The position numbers and the translations under genes are program-made. A model generated the notes under the pieces. It saw only the letters and a list, made by a program, of their open reading frames with translations. It was not told the DNA's origin and ran no database searches. From positions 1 to 8,845 of the forward strand of contig MAXM01000020.1 in assembly GCA_001751015.1 (NCBI GenBank): a stretch of 8,845 bases of DNA, read 5' to 3'. This stretch comes from Desulfobacterales bacterium C00003106. Its GTDB lineage: Bacteria > Desulfobacterota > Desulfobacteria > Desulfobacterales > C00003106. Positions 1-6,252 of this stretch are shown one piece after another (within the stretch, counting starts at the first letter, position 1; every line of letters starts with the position of its first letter).

Positions 1-125
1 GAACTTGCCCTTGATGCTATTTCTATCCGTCGGCTTATAGCTTTGCTCACCGGCTTTTCCAGACCCTTCCTCACGGAAACGCCCTTGCCTTCAGCTAATA
101 CTTTTTTTAATATATTATAACATTA

Positions 126-303
126 ACTCGACTTTGGCCATTTTTAAGTTTCGCCTCATCTTAGAGCATCAAGACATAGAGCTTTTTCACATTGAATTAT
201 ATCATATCAGGTTGATTAGATGACCTTGTCTATTTCCAACCCATTGTTTTAAAAGCCTTATTTTAAAGGAACTATCATTCAGTAAAAATGACCAAAGTCG
301 AGT
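126..303. repeat. Imperfect inverted repeat bounding a 178-bp AT-rich segment
   Basis: The left arm at 126-145 (ACTCGACTTTGGCCATTTTT) matches the reverse complement of the right arm at 284-303 (AAAAATGACCAAAGTCGAGT) at 19 of 20 positions. The 138 bases between the arms are AT-rich and have no sizeable reading frame. ATAAC occurs at 117-121 and again at 304-308. It directly abuts the right arm but is separated from the left arm by four bases, so it is only a weak candidate target-site duplication. The arrangement resembles a small non-autonomous transposable element, but no transposase is present and the family is not recognised. Confidence 0.5.
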
Positions 304-388
304 ATAACTCATTGCTGCAATTTCTTTGAATCCTGCTGTCTTATAAAACTCCTTGGTTTTCAACGACCTTGATTAATCGGAAAAAACA

Positions 389-400
389 ATTGCCGGCAAT
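389..400. repeat. Perfect 12-bp palindrome upstream of rodA
   Basis: ATTGCCGGCAAT reads identically on both strands. It lies 60 bases before the rodA start. A dyad in this position could be an operator for a dimeric regulator. No second copy was seen elsewhere in the window, and no regulator family is assigned. Confidence 0.3.
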
Positions 401-459
401 ATGTTTTCTTGATACGTTGATTGTCGTGTGGAAAAGTGGAAATTCATGCGGGGGATAAG

Positions 460-1572
460 ATGTTTGACAGGCGGCTGGCACAGCATTTTGACTGGGTTCT
501 GCTGATCATAGTTGCTTCTATTGCAACGGTTGGGATTGTTACGCTTTACAGCGCTGTTTCATCTGATTCAGTCCGCAGTTACCTTTGTATTAAACAGCTC
601 TACTGGTTCGGTATCGGGGCGGTAATAATGACGGCGGCGTTTCTGTTTGACTACAGGCTGTTGGAACAGTGGGCTCTGCCGATCTATTTTGTTTCGATTC
701 TCCTGCTCGTTGCGGTTCTGGTCTTCGGCAGGGTGGTGTCCGGGTCCCAGCGATGGCTCTTTATCGGACCTTTTTCCCTTCAACCTTCTGAACTGGCTAA
801 GATTAGCTGCATTATTATTCTGGCGCGGTACTTCTCAAGAGAAATGACGGACAAAGGCGTGTCTCTGCGTGACCTCGTAAAGCCGTTTTTGTGGATAATT
901 CTTCCGTTCTGGCTTATTGCGACGGAGCCGGATCTGGGGTCCGCCATGCTGGTCCTGCTCGTGGCCGGCTCCATAGTTCTTTTTGTAAAAATCCAAAGAA
1001 ATTCCTTTATCTTGCTCACCGCAGCGGGGGCATCGGGTATGCCCCTGGTATGGCTTCTTCTGAAGGACTACCAGATAGAGCGGATATTGACTTTCCTGAA
1101 TCCGGAGCGAGACCCGATGGGGGCGGGGTATCATGTCATTCAATCCAAGATAGCCATTGGATCCGGAATGGTTTTCGGTAAAGGATTTCTAAAAGGAACG
1201 CAAAGTTATCTCTGTTTTTTGCCGGAACAACATACGGATTTCATCTTTTCGGTTCTGGCGGAGGAATGGGGCTTCGTGGGAGCGATCATAGTAATTTTTT
1301 TGTATCTTTGCCTGCTCGTATGGGGCGTAAATATCGCTTTACGTTCGAGAGAGAACTTCGGCACAGTCATGGCTGTGGGAATCGTATCGATGATCGGGTG
1401 GCAGGTATTTATCAATGTGGGGATGACCATGGGGCTGATGCCGGTCGTGGGGGTGCCGCTGCCTCTTATCAGCTACGGAGGGTCTTCGAGCCTCACCACA
1501 ATGGTCGGAATAGGCTTGCTGATGAACATCAGCATGCGCCGGTTCCTGTTCAAGAAATCCGAACCGTCGTAA
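460..1572 (+). CDS. rodA: RodA-type SEDS peptidoglycan glycosyltransferase
   Basis: This is a multi-pass inner-membrane protein of 370 residues, typical for RodA. RodA polymerises lipid II into glycan strands for cell elongation together with a class B penicillin-binding protein. Family motifs are visible: SGSQRWLFIGPFSLQPSELA (94-113), EPDLGSA (156-162), the conserved loop with FLPEQHTDFIFSVLAEEWG (253-271) and GVPLPLISYGGSS (331-343). Asp260 in HTDF corresponds to the catalytic aspartate known from RodA proteins. About ten hydrophobic segments alternate with short loops. The reading frame extends up to a TTG at 421, but ATG 460 is preferred because GGGGGA (450-455) precedes it and the protein then starts MFDRRL, as RodA proteins commonly do. 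The TAA stop lies inside the left arm of a repeat element, so the native C-terminus may have been altered. FtsW or SpoVE is less likely given the short N-terminus and motif wording. Confidence 0.93.
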   Translation: MFDRRLAQHFDWVLLIIVASIATVGIVTLYSAVSSDSVRSYLCIKQLYWFGIGAVIMTAAFLFDYRLLEQWALPIYFVSILLLVAVLVFGRVVSGSQRWLFIGPFSLQPSELAKISCIIILARYFSREMTDKGVSLRDLVKPFLWIILPFWLIATEPDLGSAMLVLLVAGSIVLFVKIQRNSFILLTAAGASGMPLVWLLLKDYQIERILTFLNPERDPMGAGYHVIQSKIAIGSGMVFGKGFLKGTQSYLCFLPEQHTDFIFSVLAEEWGFVGAIIVIFLYLCLLVWGVNIALRSRENFGTVMAVGIVSMIGWQVFINVGMTMGLMPVVGVPLPLISYGGSSSLTTMVGIGLLMNISMRRFLFKKSEPS

Positions 1573-1750
1573 GGAACGGGGACGAAATAACTTCCGCAAC
1601 TATAGACCTTCAGGCCACCTTTACCCGATCTCAAATCCCAAAAACCTCAAAATAGCTTGCTATTCCATCAACTTTTGTGATTTGAGATCGAACAAATTTG
1701 ACCCAAATCTATGCGCCTGCCTGGGAAAGTTATTCCGTCCCCGTCCCTAA
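1570..1750. repeat. Nested near-concentric palindromic element (REP- or MITE-like)
   Basis: Three inverted repeats share almost the same centre. The outer arms 1570-1593 and 1727-1750 match at 21 of 24 positions (core ACGGGGACG then AATAACTT). The middle arms 1626-1643 and 1673-1690 match at 17 of 18, including a perfect 12-bp block (CGATCTCAAATC). The inner arms 1651-1656 and 1659-1664 (AATAGC/GCTATT) are perfect around a TT loop. The centres fall at about 1660, 1658 and 1657.5. The element has no reading frame of its own worth calling and lies between rodA and the ATP synthase leader. Such an arrangement fits a repetitive extragenic palindrome doublet or a miniature transposable element; its mobiliser is not in the window. 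Confidence 0.75.
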
Positions 1751-1761
1751 GGAACGGGGGC
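1737..1761. repeat. GC-rich hairpin at the right end of the element, with a third copy of the arm motif
   Basis: The right outer arm meets a further direct-orientation copy of its motif. TAAGGAACGGGG at 1748-1759 is identical over 12 bases to 1570-1581. The two copies face each other and can fold: 1739-1747 pairs with 1751-1759 with one mismatch (1745/1753) around a TAA loop, extended by one wobble (1738/1760) and one G-C pair (1737/1761). There is no strong T-tract after it, so it is not a classical intrinsic terminator, although it could slow read-through from rodA or protect its 3' end. Confidence 0.55.
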
Positions 1762-1859
1762 AGGATTTTGGTGTGGAAAGACTTCTTGCGAAACCATCGG
1801 GAATATTGTCTTGAAAAAAATATGGTATTGTGGTAAAGAAGCGAAGTTTGATTTTAAGG

Positions 1860-1877
1860 TATTGCCGAAAGGCGGTA
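1860..1877 (+). ncRNA. Short hairpin with GAAA tetraloop in the ATP synthase leader
   Basis: Bases 1860-1866 pair with 1871-1877 (five Watson-Crick pairs and two G-U pairs) around a GAAA loop at 1867-1870. It is followed by a G-rich run to 1888. A GNRA-capped helix suggests a structured RNA, such as a cis-regulatory leader or small RNA. Only this local helix is supported; a full RNA class is not assigned. Confidence 0.3.
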
Positions 1878-2025
1878 TGGGATAGGGGTAAAGAGAGATT
1901 TAATTCATTTTCAGCAGGTCGTGCGCATGTTCGCGGGGGAAACCGAGCCTTTCCTTAGAAGCGACTGTGTGGATGGACGGCTATTTCATAAGGAGAGATT
2001 GAAAGAGAGAAAAATAAAAAAACCT

Positions 2026-2055
2026 TTGACATCGTAGCTGACTTAATGGTACAGG
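2026..2055 (+). promoter_or_regulatory. Candidate sigma70 promoter for the ATP synthase operon
   Basis: A consensus -35 (TTGACA, 2026-2031) is followed after 18 bases by a weak -10 (TACAGG, 2050-2055) carrying an extended TGG just before it (2047-2049). Transcription would begin near 2062, giving a leader of about 100 bases before atpF'. The -35 is perfect but the -10 matches only about half of the consensus, so the call is tentative. Confidence 0.4.
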
Positions 2056-2126
2056 CTTGCATCTACTCTGCAACCATTCCTGCCTTAAGGTGTTGTACGT
2101 GAAAACAAAATATTTAGGTTATTTTC

Positions 2127-2144
2127 ACCAAGCTAACCAAGCTA
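2127..2144 (+). repeat. Tandem 9-bp repeat just upstream of the atpF' ribosome binding site
   Basis: ACCAAGCTA occurs twice without a gap (2127-2135 and 2136-2144), ending six bases before the ribosome binding site. It could be a paired protein-binding site or simple slippage duplication; no regulator is known to me for it. Confidence 0.5.
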
Positions 2145-2149
2145 TTAGT

Positions 2150-2156
2150 TAAGGAG
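2150..2156 (+). promoter_or_regulatory. Strong ribosome binding site of atpF'
   Basis: TAAGGAG lies six bases before the ATG at 2163. It is among the best Shine-Dalgarno matches in the window and fixes the start of the first ATP synthase gene. Confidence 0.85.
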
Positions 2157-2162
2157 AACGCC

Positions 2163-2597
2163 ATGGTTCAAATTGCACCTGACTGGACACTTTTCTTACA
2201 GATCGGCAACTTCCTGTTGCTGCTTTTTTTACTCAATCTTGTTCTATACCGGCCGATACGACGAATCCTGAACGAACGGAAAGAAAAGATAGCCGGATTC
2301 GAAGAGAACATCGTAGATCTCACCCAAAAGGCGGAGAAGACAAAGAAGGAGTTCGCCGACAGGATCAATGATGCAAAGGCGGCGGGGTTCCAGAAGAAGG
2401 AAGCCCTCAAGGCTGAAGGGGAAGGAGAAGAGAAGCAGCTTGTAGGCAAGATCCAGCAAGAGATACTGGCTGAGATGGAATCGGTACGATCCCAGATCGC
2501 AAAGGATGTGGAGAATGTCCGCAACACACTCAAGAAGGATGTAGACACCTTTTCTCATGTGATTGCGGAAAAAATACTGGGGAGGGCTCTTTCATGA
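2163..2597 (+). CDS. atpF': F1Fo ATP synthase subunit b' (peripheral stalk)
   Basis: This 144-residue protein has one N-terminal membrane helix (about residues 10-28, in IGNFLLLLFLLNLVLYRPI) followed by a long charged, helix-forming stretch to the end. That is the plan of ATP synthase b/b' subunits, which anchor in the membrane and form the stator holding the F1 head still against rotor torque. The NFLLLLFLLN...YRPIRRIL pattern is typical of the first b-type gene (b', also called atpX) in deltaproteobacterial operons. It has no signal-peptide extension, unlike the following b gene. It opens the operon behind a strong ribosome binding site. Its TGA stop overlaps the ATG of the next gene (ATGA), consistent with translational coupling and a b/b' heterodimer. 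The alternative is an ordinary b subunit; the order b'-b is inferred from the pair. Confidence 0.9.
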   Translation: MVQIAPDWTLFLQIGNFLLLLFLLNLVLYRPIRRILNERKEKIAGFEENIVDLTQKAEKTKKEFADRINDAKAAGFQKKEALKAEGEGEEKQLVGKIQQEILAEMESVRSQIAKDVENVRNTLKKDVDTFSHVIAEKILGRALS

Positions 2598-3205
2598 GGA
2601 AATTTTGCTTTATTCGACAACAAAGGGTAGTGGCTTTAGTCTGTTGCCTTGCTGCTGTGGTTCTCTTGTTCGGAGTCGGGATGGCGTTCGCCTCTTCCGG
2701 TGGAGAGCATGGCGACAGCGGGTTCAACAAAACAGCGGATTTCATTTACCGTATTTTCAATTTTGTCGTGCTCGTAGGCGCACTCTTTTTTCTGTTGCGC
2801 AAACCTGTGGGAAAGGCATTTGCAGCACGGACACAGGGTATCCGGGAAAAACTGGCGGATCTGGAACAACAGAAAGCCGAAGCTGAGAAAATGCAAGCAG
2901 AGTACAAGGAAAAACTGGGTCTTCTGCAGGAGGAGACGGCAAAGATTGTTGATTCCTACATAGAAGAAGGAGAGAAGGTCAAGGCACAGATCATTGAAGA
3001 GGCCAAGAAGGCGGCCGACAAGATGCGGGAAAACGCAACTGCGGCGATTCAGCATGAGTTTGACAGGGCAAAGGCCGAGATTCAGGGAGAGATCGTTACG
3101 GAATCCGTGGCGGTCGCGCAGAAGCTGATCCAGGCACAAATCGATACTGATGACCAGAACCGTTTGGTCGATGAATACATAGCAAAGGTGGTGGTGGCAC
3201 AGTGA
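2594..3205 (+). CDS. atpF: F1Fo ATP synthase subunit b (peripheral stalk)
   Basis: This 203-residue stator subunit is longer than the ~156-residue enterobacterial b because of an N-terminal extension. Residues 1-33 look like a signal peptide: a basic start (MRKF), a hydrophobic core (VVALVCCLAAVVLLFGVG) and a possible cleavage site after AFA at 33. The true membrane helix follows at about 50-68 (FIYRIFNFVVLVGALFFLL, then RKPVGKAF), and the rest is a charged coiled coil. Such a pre-sequence is common in b subunits of deltaproteobacteria. Whether it is cleaved cannot be judged here. The start ATG overlaps the atpF' stop by 4 bases and the end overlaps the atpH GTG by 4 bases. With b' it probably forms the two-stranded peripheral stalk that binds delta at the top of F1. 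Confidence 0.93.
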   Translation: MRKFCFIRQQRVVALVCCLAAVVLLFGVGMAFASSGGEHGDSGFNKTADFIYRIFNFVVLVGALFFLLRKPVGKAFAARTQGIREKLADLEQQKAEAEKMQAEYKEKLGLLQEETAKIVDSYIEEGEKVKAQIIEEAKKAADKMRENATAAIQHEFDRAKAEIQGEIVTESVAVAQKLIQAQIDTDDQNRLVDEYIAKVVVAQ

Positions 3206-3756
3206 AGAATTTAGCGATTGCACGAAGGTACGCAAAGGCGCTTCTGGCCATTGGGAAAGAGGACAACCAGGCCGAGGCATATAAGGATGAGTTGGCGGAG
3301 TTTGTTGTGACTCTTGAGGAGGATGGGTCGGGCCTGAAGCAGGCGCTGACCAATCCGCTTTACCCTGCTGAAGGCCGGAAAAAGGTCCTTCAAGGTGTTT
3401 TGGGCAAGATGTATCTGTCCAATGTGATGAATTCCTTTTTATATCTTGTATTTGATAAGGACCGGATATCGTCTCTGAAGGATATCAGCGAACTGTATGA
3501 GAAATTGACGGATGAGCTTACAAATATTGCGCGTGCAATGGTAAGTTCCGCTGTGGAGCTTTCATCCGAGGCCGAGGAAAAGATTCGCGAAGCCCTGTCC
3601 AAGATGACAGGGAAAAAGGTGATTTTAGATGTCCAGACCAATCCCGCGCTCATCGGGGGGATAGTAACGAGAATGGGGGATTTGGTGTTTGACGGCAGCA
3701 TCAGCACACAACTGTCAACAATAAATGATGTTTTCAAAAGGGGAGAGAAGGTCTAA
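3202..3756 (+). CDS. atpH: F1Fo ATP synthase subunit delta
   Basis: This 184-residue protein is the usual length of delta (OSCP homologue), which joins the tip of the b/b' stalk to the N-termini of the alpha subunits. The N-terminus (IARRYAKALL, 6-15) is the standard opening of the helical domain. The C-terminal signature is visible as NPALIGGIVTRMGDLVFDGS (147-166). The start is GTG at 3202 within GTGA, overlapping the atpF stop. A GGTGG-rich stretch before it serves both as the end of atpF (VVVAQ) and as a plausible ribosome binding site. The TAA stop shares one base with the ATG of atpA, so delta and alpha are also likely coupled in translation. No unusual residues are seen in the signature. 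Confidence 0.95.
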   Translation: MKNLAIARRYAKALLAIGKEDNQAEAYKDELAEFVVTLEEDGSGLKQALTNPLYPAEGRKKVLQGVLGKMYLSNVMNSFLYLVFDKDRISSLKDISELYEKLTDELTNIARAMVSSAVELSSEAEEKIREALSKMTGKKVILDVQTNPALIGGIVTRMGDLVFDGSISTQLSTINDVFKRGEKV

Positions 3757-5273
3757 TGCAAATTCGAGCCGAAGAAATAAGTCAAATCATTACTGAGCAG
3801 ATCAAGGATTACGACAAGAAAGTAGACTTGAGCGAGACCGGAACAGTCCTTTCCGTCGGTGACGGCATTGCAAGGGTATATGGTGTTGAAAATGCCATGG
3901 CAATGGAACTTCTCGAGTTCCCGGGCGGTATCATGGGTCTTTGTCTCAACCTCGAGGAGGGGAATGTTGGTGTCGCTATCATGGGCGAGGATATCCACAT
4001 CAAGGAAGGAGACATGGTAAAGCGGACCGGAAATATCGCTCAGGTTCCGGTTGGCGATGCGACTCTCGGGAGGGTGATGTCAGGCATCGGCGAGCCTATT
4101 GACGGAAAAGGTCCGATTGAGACTGACCAGTACAGCAGGATCGAGGTCACGGCGCCCGGCGTTATCGCGCGTAAGTCAGTTCATGAGCCGATGTACACCG
4201 GCCTCAAGGCGATTGACGCTATGACCCCTGTCGGACGCGGACAGCGTGAACTGATTATCGGCGACCGTCAGATCGGCAAGACTGCAATCGGAGTCGACGC
4301 TGTTATCAATCAAAAAGGCCAGGATGTGGCCTGTATCTACGTAGCCATCGGCCAGAAGAAGTCGACCGTGGCCCAGGTTGTGGATGTGCTGGAAAGACAC
4401 GGCGCCATGGAGTATACCACGGTCATCTCGGCATGCGCCAGCGACCCGGCAACGCTTCAGTACGTTGCGGCGTTTGCCGGTTGTTCCATGGGCGAATTCT
4501 ATCGTGACAAAGGGAAACACTCCCTGATAATCTATGACGATCTTTCCAAACAGGCAGTGGCCTACCGTCAGATATCCCTGCTTCTTCGTCGTCCTCCGGG
4601 CCGTGAGGCGTATCCGGGCGACATCTTCTATAATCATTCACGTCTCCTTGAAAGGTCTGCAAAGCTCAACGATGAACTGGGAGCAGGTTCCCTGACAGCG
4701 CTTCCTATTATTGAGACCCAGGCCGGGGACGTCTCCGCATTTATTCCCACAAATGTTATCTCGATTACAGACGGGCAGATATACTTGGAGCCGTCTCTTT
4801 TCTTTTCCGGTGTCCGTCCGTCTATCAATGTCGGACTGTCCGTATCCCGTGTGGGTGGCTCGGCTCAGGTAAAGGCTATGAAGCAGGTGGCCGGCACCTT
4901 GCGGCTCGATATGGCCCAGTTCCGCGAGCTGGAGGCATTTGCCGCATTCGGAAGCGACCTTGACAAGGCGACGCAGGCTCAGCTTACAAGGGGAGTGCGT
5001 CTTGTGGAGATCTTGAAGCAGCCTCAGTACAATCCGCTTCCAATGGAAAAACAGGTATCCATACTCTACGCCGGAACCCGCGGTTTTCTCGATGAACTGC
5101 CGTGTGAATCTCTGGCAAAATACGAAGAGGGGCTCTATTCGTTTATAGAGCAGAAATATCCGCAGATATTCAAGGAGCTTGATGAAAAGAAAGAGATCGG
5201 AGATTCGCTTGATCAGACCATGACAAAGGCCTTTGGAGAATACACCGAGGATTTCAAGGCCACCTTGCAATAA
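3756..5273 (+). CDS. atpA: F1Fo ATP synthase subunit alpha
   Basis: Alpha is the non-catalytic nucleotide-binding subunit of the alpha3beta3 ring, and the 505 residues are full length. Visible motifs are the Walker A loop GDRQIGKTA (169-177), Walker B-like LIIYDD (257-262), the conserved RRPPGREAYPGDIFYNHSRL (278-297) and the family signature PSINVGLSVS (355-364). Arg365 in SVSRVGG is the arginine finger that reaches into the neighbouring beta active site. The N-terminal segment (MQIRAEEISQIITEQI) is the delta-binding helix. The start ATG overlaps the atpH stop by one base (TAATG), with GGGGAGAG at 3740-3747 as ribosome binding site. A gap of 44 bases follows before atpG. Nothing in the active-site motifs departs from the family. 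Confidence 0.98.
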   Translation: MQIRAEEISQIITEQIKDYDKKVDLSETGTVLSVGDGIARVYGVENAMAMELLEFPGGIMGLCLNLEEGNVGVAIMGEDIHIKEGDMVKRTGNIAQVPVGDATLGRVMSGIGEPIDGKGPIETDQYSRIEVTAPGVIARKSVHEPMYTGLKAIDAMTPVGRGQRELIIGDRQIGKTAIGVDAVINQKGQDVACIYVAIGQKKSTVAQVVDVLERHGAMEYTTVISACASDPATLQYVAAFAGCSMGEFYRDKGKHSLIIYDDLSKQAVAYRQISLLLRRPPGREAYPGDIFYNHSRLLERSAKLNDELGAGSLTALPIIETQAGDVSAFIPTNVISITDGQIYLEPSLFFSGVRPSINVGLSVSRVGGSAQVKAMKQVAGTLRLDMAQFRELEAFAAFGSDLDKATQAQLTRGVRLVEILKQPQYNPLPMEKQVSILYAGTRGFLDELPCESLAKYEEGLYSFIEQKYPQIFKELDEKKEIGDSLDQTMTKAFGEYTEDFKATLQ

Positions 5274-5299
5274 CAGAGCCCCGGTCTATACAACAAGAC

Positions 5300-5317
5300 A
5301 GGTAAGGATAGATACCT
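5300..5317 (+). promoter_or_regulatory. Small hairpin presenting the atpG ribosome binding site
   Basis: Bases 5300-5304 (AGGTA) pair with 5313-5317 (TACCT), ending directly before the atpG ATG. The 8-base loop contains the Shine-Dalgarno core AGGA (5305-5308). The 5-bp stem is weak, but its place could modulate translation of gamma, which is needed at one third the level of alpha and beta. Confidence 0.3.
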
Positions 5318-6214
5318 ATGGCGACTTTAAAAGATATACAGATGAAGATAGTGGCGGTCAAAAAGACACGCCAGATTACGAAGGCCATGAACATGGTCGC
5401 AACGTCCAAGTTGCGGAACGCCCAGATAAAGATGGAAGACTTCAGGCCGTATGCCGCAAAATTTGCCGAGGTGCTCGGGAGTCTGGCAGGGAAGGCGGAT
5501 GCCGGGGGCAATCCTCTTCTTTGTGAACGTGACGAGGTCAAGACAACAGACATAATAGTTATGACGTCCGACCGCGGGCTGTGCGGCAGTTTCAATGCTA
5601 ATCTGATCAAACAGGCCGAGGAACTTGCTCAGGCGCAGGCCGCTGACGGAAAGAGCGTGCGTGTTATCTGCGTGGGGAAAAAGGGGCGTGATTTTGCCCG
5701 TAAGACTGCCTTTCCCATAGTGGCCGAACATATAGGCGTGGTAGGGGGCGGTTTCGGCTTTAATGTGGCTTCGAATATCGGAACGGCTGCGATAAACAGC
5801 TTTCTCGCCGAGGAATCGGATGAGGTGCATGTGGTCTATGCCGAGTTTATATCTATGGCAAGGCACAATGCCGTAACGAAAAAGCTGCTGCCTATTTCCG
5901 CAGTTGAGTCCGAAGAAGTGGAGGAACCAGGTTCCGCCGAGAGGGAGTATCTTCCCGAACACATCTGTGAACCGTCCGCAGACCTGTTGCTGGCGGATCT
6001 TCTGCCGAAAAATATCTCGGTGCAGATCTACAGCGCCTTGCTGGAGACGTCCGCCAGCGAGCATGCCGCCCGTATGATGGCTATGGATAATGCTACAACA
6101 GCGTGTAATGACATGGTTGACAGCCTGACGCTTGTGTACAACAAGGCGCGCCAGGCAGCTGTAACCTCTGAGTTGATGGATATTGTCGGCGGCGCTGAGG
6201 CGCTTAAGGGATAA
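5318..6214 (+). CDS. atpG: F1Fo ATP synthase subunit gamma
   Basis: Gamma is the central rotor shaft that turns inside alpha3beta3 and couples ring rotation to ATP chemistry. The 298 residues are slightly longer than the ~287 usual in enterobacteria. The N-terminal helix (LKDIQMKIVAVKKTRQITKA, 4-23) and the C-terminal helix (VTSELMDIVGGAEAL, 282-296) form the antiparallel coiled coil. The SDRGLCGSFN motif (84-93) marks the Rossmann-like globular domain. The acidic stretch near 197-206 (VESEEVEEPG) falls in a variable part of the globular domain. The ATG at 5318 is preceded by TAAGGA (5303-5308), nine bases upstream, in the loop of a small hairpin. The gene sits between alpha and beta as in nearly all bacterial atp operons. 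Confidence 0.97.
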   Translation: MATLKDIQMKIVAVKKTRQITKAMNMVATSKLRNAQIKMEDFRPYAAKFAEVLGSLAGKADAGGNPLLCERDEVKTTDIIVMTSDRGLCGSFNANLIKQAEELAQAQAADGKSVRVICVGKKGRDFARKTAFPIVAEHIGVVGGGFGFNVASNIGTAAINSFLAEESDEVHVVYAEFISMARHNAVTKKLLPISAVESEEVEEPGSAEREYLPEHICEPSADLLLADLLPKNISVQIYSALLETSASEHAARMMAMDNATTACNDMVDSLTLVYNKARQAAVTSELMDIVGGAEALKG

Positions 6215-6252
6215 AAAAAGTCATTTTATAAAGTATATGAGGAGGTCATTTG

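Larger units (their letters stand above)
1..420. other. AT-rich region upstream of rodA, no confident gene
   Basis: No complete gene can be supported here. The first ~100 bases are richer in GC than the following 300 and stay open in one frame on each strand. On the - strand a frame running leftward from a possible GTG at 74-72 stays open to the window edge with codon use like the real genes, so it could be the 5' end of a divergent gene. On the + strand frame 1 is open from base 1 to a TAA at 118-120. I recognise neither peptide. A perfect TATAAT lies on the - strand at 201-196 without a convincing -35, and TATAAA lies on the + strand at 342-347, also without a -35. The region also holds the inverted repeat at 126-303 and a 12-bp palindrome at 389-400. 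Confidence 0.5.
1751..2162 (+). other. Leader and intergenic region before the ATP synthase operon
   Basis: About 410 bases lie between the palindromic element and atpF'. Visible structures are a GAAA-tetraloop hairpin (1860-1877), a candidate promoter (2026-2055), a tandem 9-bp repeat (2127-2144) and the atpF' ribosome binding site (2150-2156). A weaker second promoter-like pair, TTGAAA (1811-1816) and TAAAGA (1834-1839) with a 17-base spacer, would place the hairpin inside a long transcript leader. Several short frames exist (for example ATG 1927 to TAG 2037, 36 codons, and GTG 2099 to TAA 2152, 17 codons), but none has a convincing ribosome binding site. I found no match to a riboswitch class I can recall. 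Confidence 0.5.

Noticed and set aside
1..120. Partial coding sequence at the left edge (either strand)
   Set aside because: Both strands have one open frame, neither has a recognisable peptide or clear start, and the stretch is too short to decide. Recorded only in the region description.
421..459. Upstream TTG start adding 13 residues to RodA
   Set aside because: No ribosome binding site before 421. ATG 460 has GGGGGA upstream and yields the usual MFDRRL N-terminus.
126..1761. Insertion sequence with transposase
   Set aside because: No transposase-like frame lies within or near any of the repeat elements, so only non-autonomous elements can be argued.
1927..2037. 36-codon ORF from ATG 1927 in the ATP synthase leader
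   Set aside because: No good ribosome binding site, no recognisable motif, and its end overlaps the candidate -35 box.
1999..2101. 34-codon ORF from TTG 1999 behind AAGGAG
   Set aside because: The ribosome site is only three bases from the TTG, the peptide is not recognisable, and it spans the promoter candidate.
1751..2162. Known riboswitch or housekeeping RNA (cyclic di-GMP, glycine, fluoride, 6S, SRP, RNase P, tmRNA)
   Set aside because: I compared remembered core motifs by eye and none fits. A covariance search would be needed to exclude divergent members.
6250..6252. TTG as atpD start
   Set aside because: It is only four bases from GGAGG. The adjacent ATG at 6253 has the better spacing and codon.
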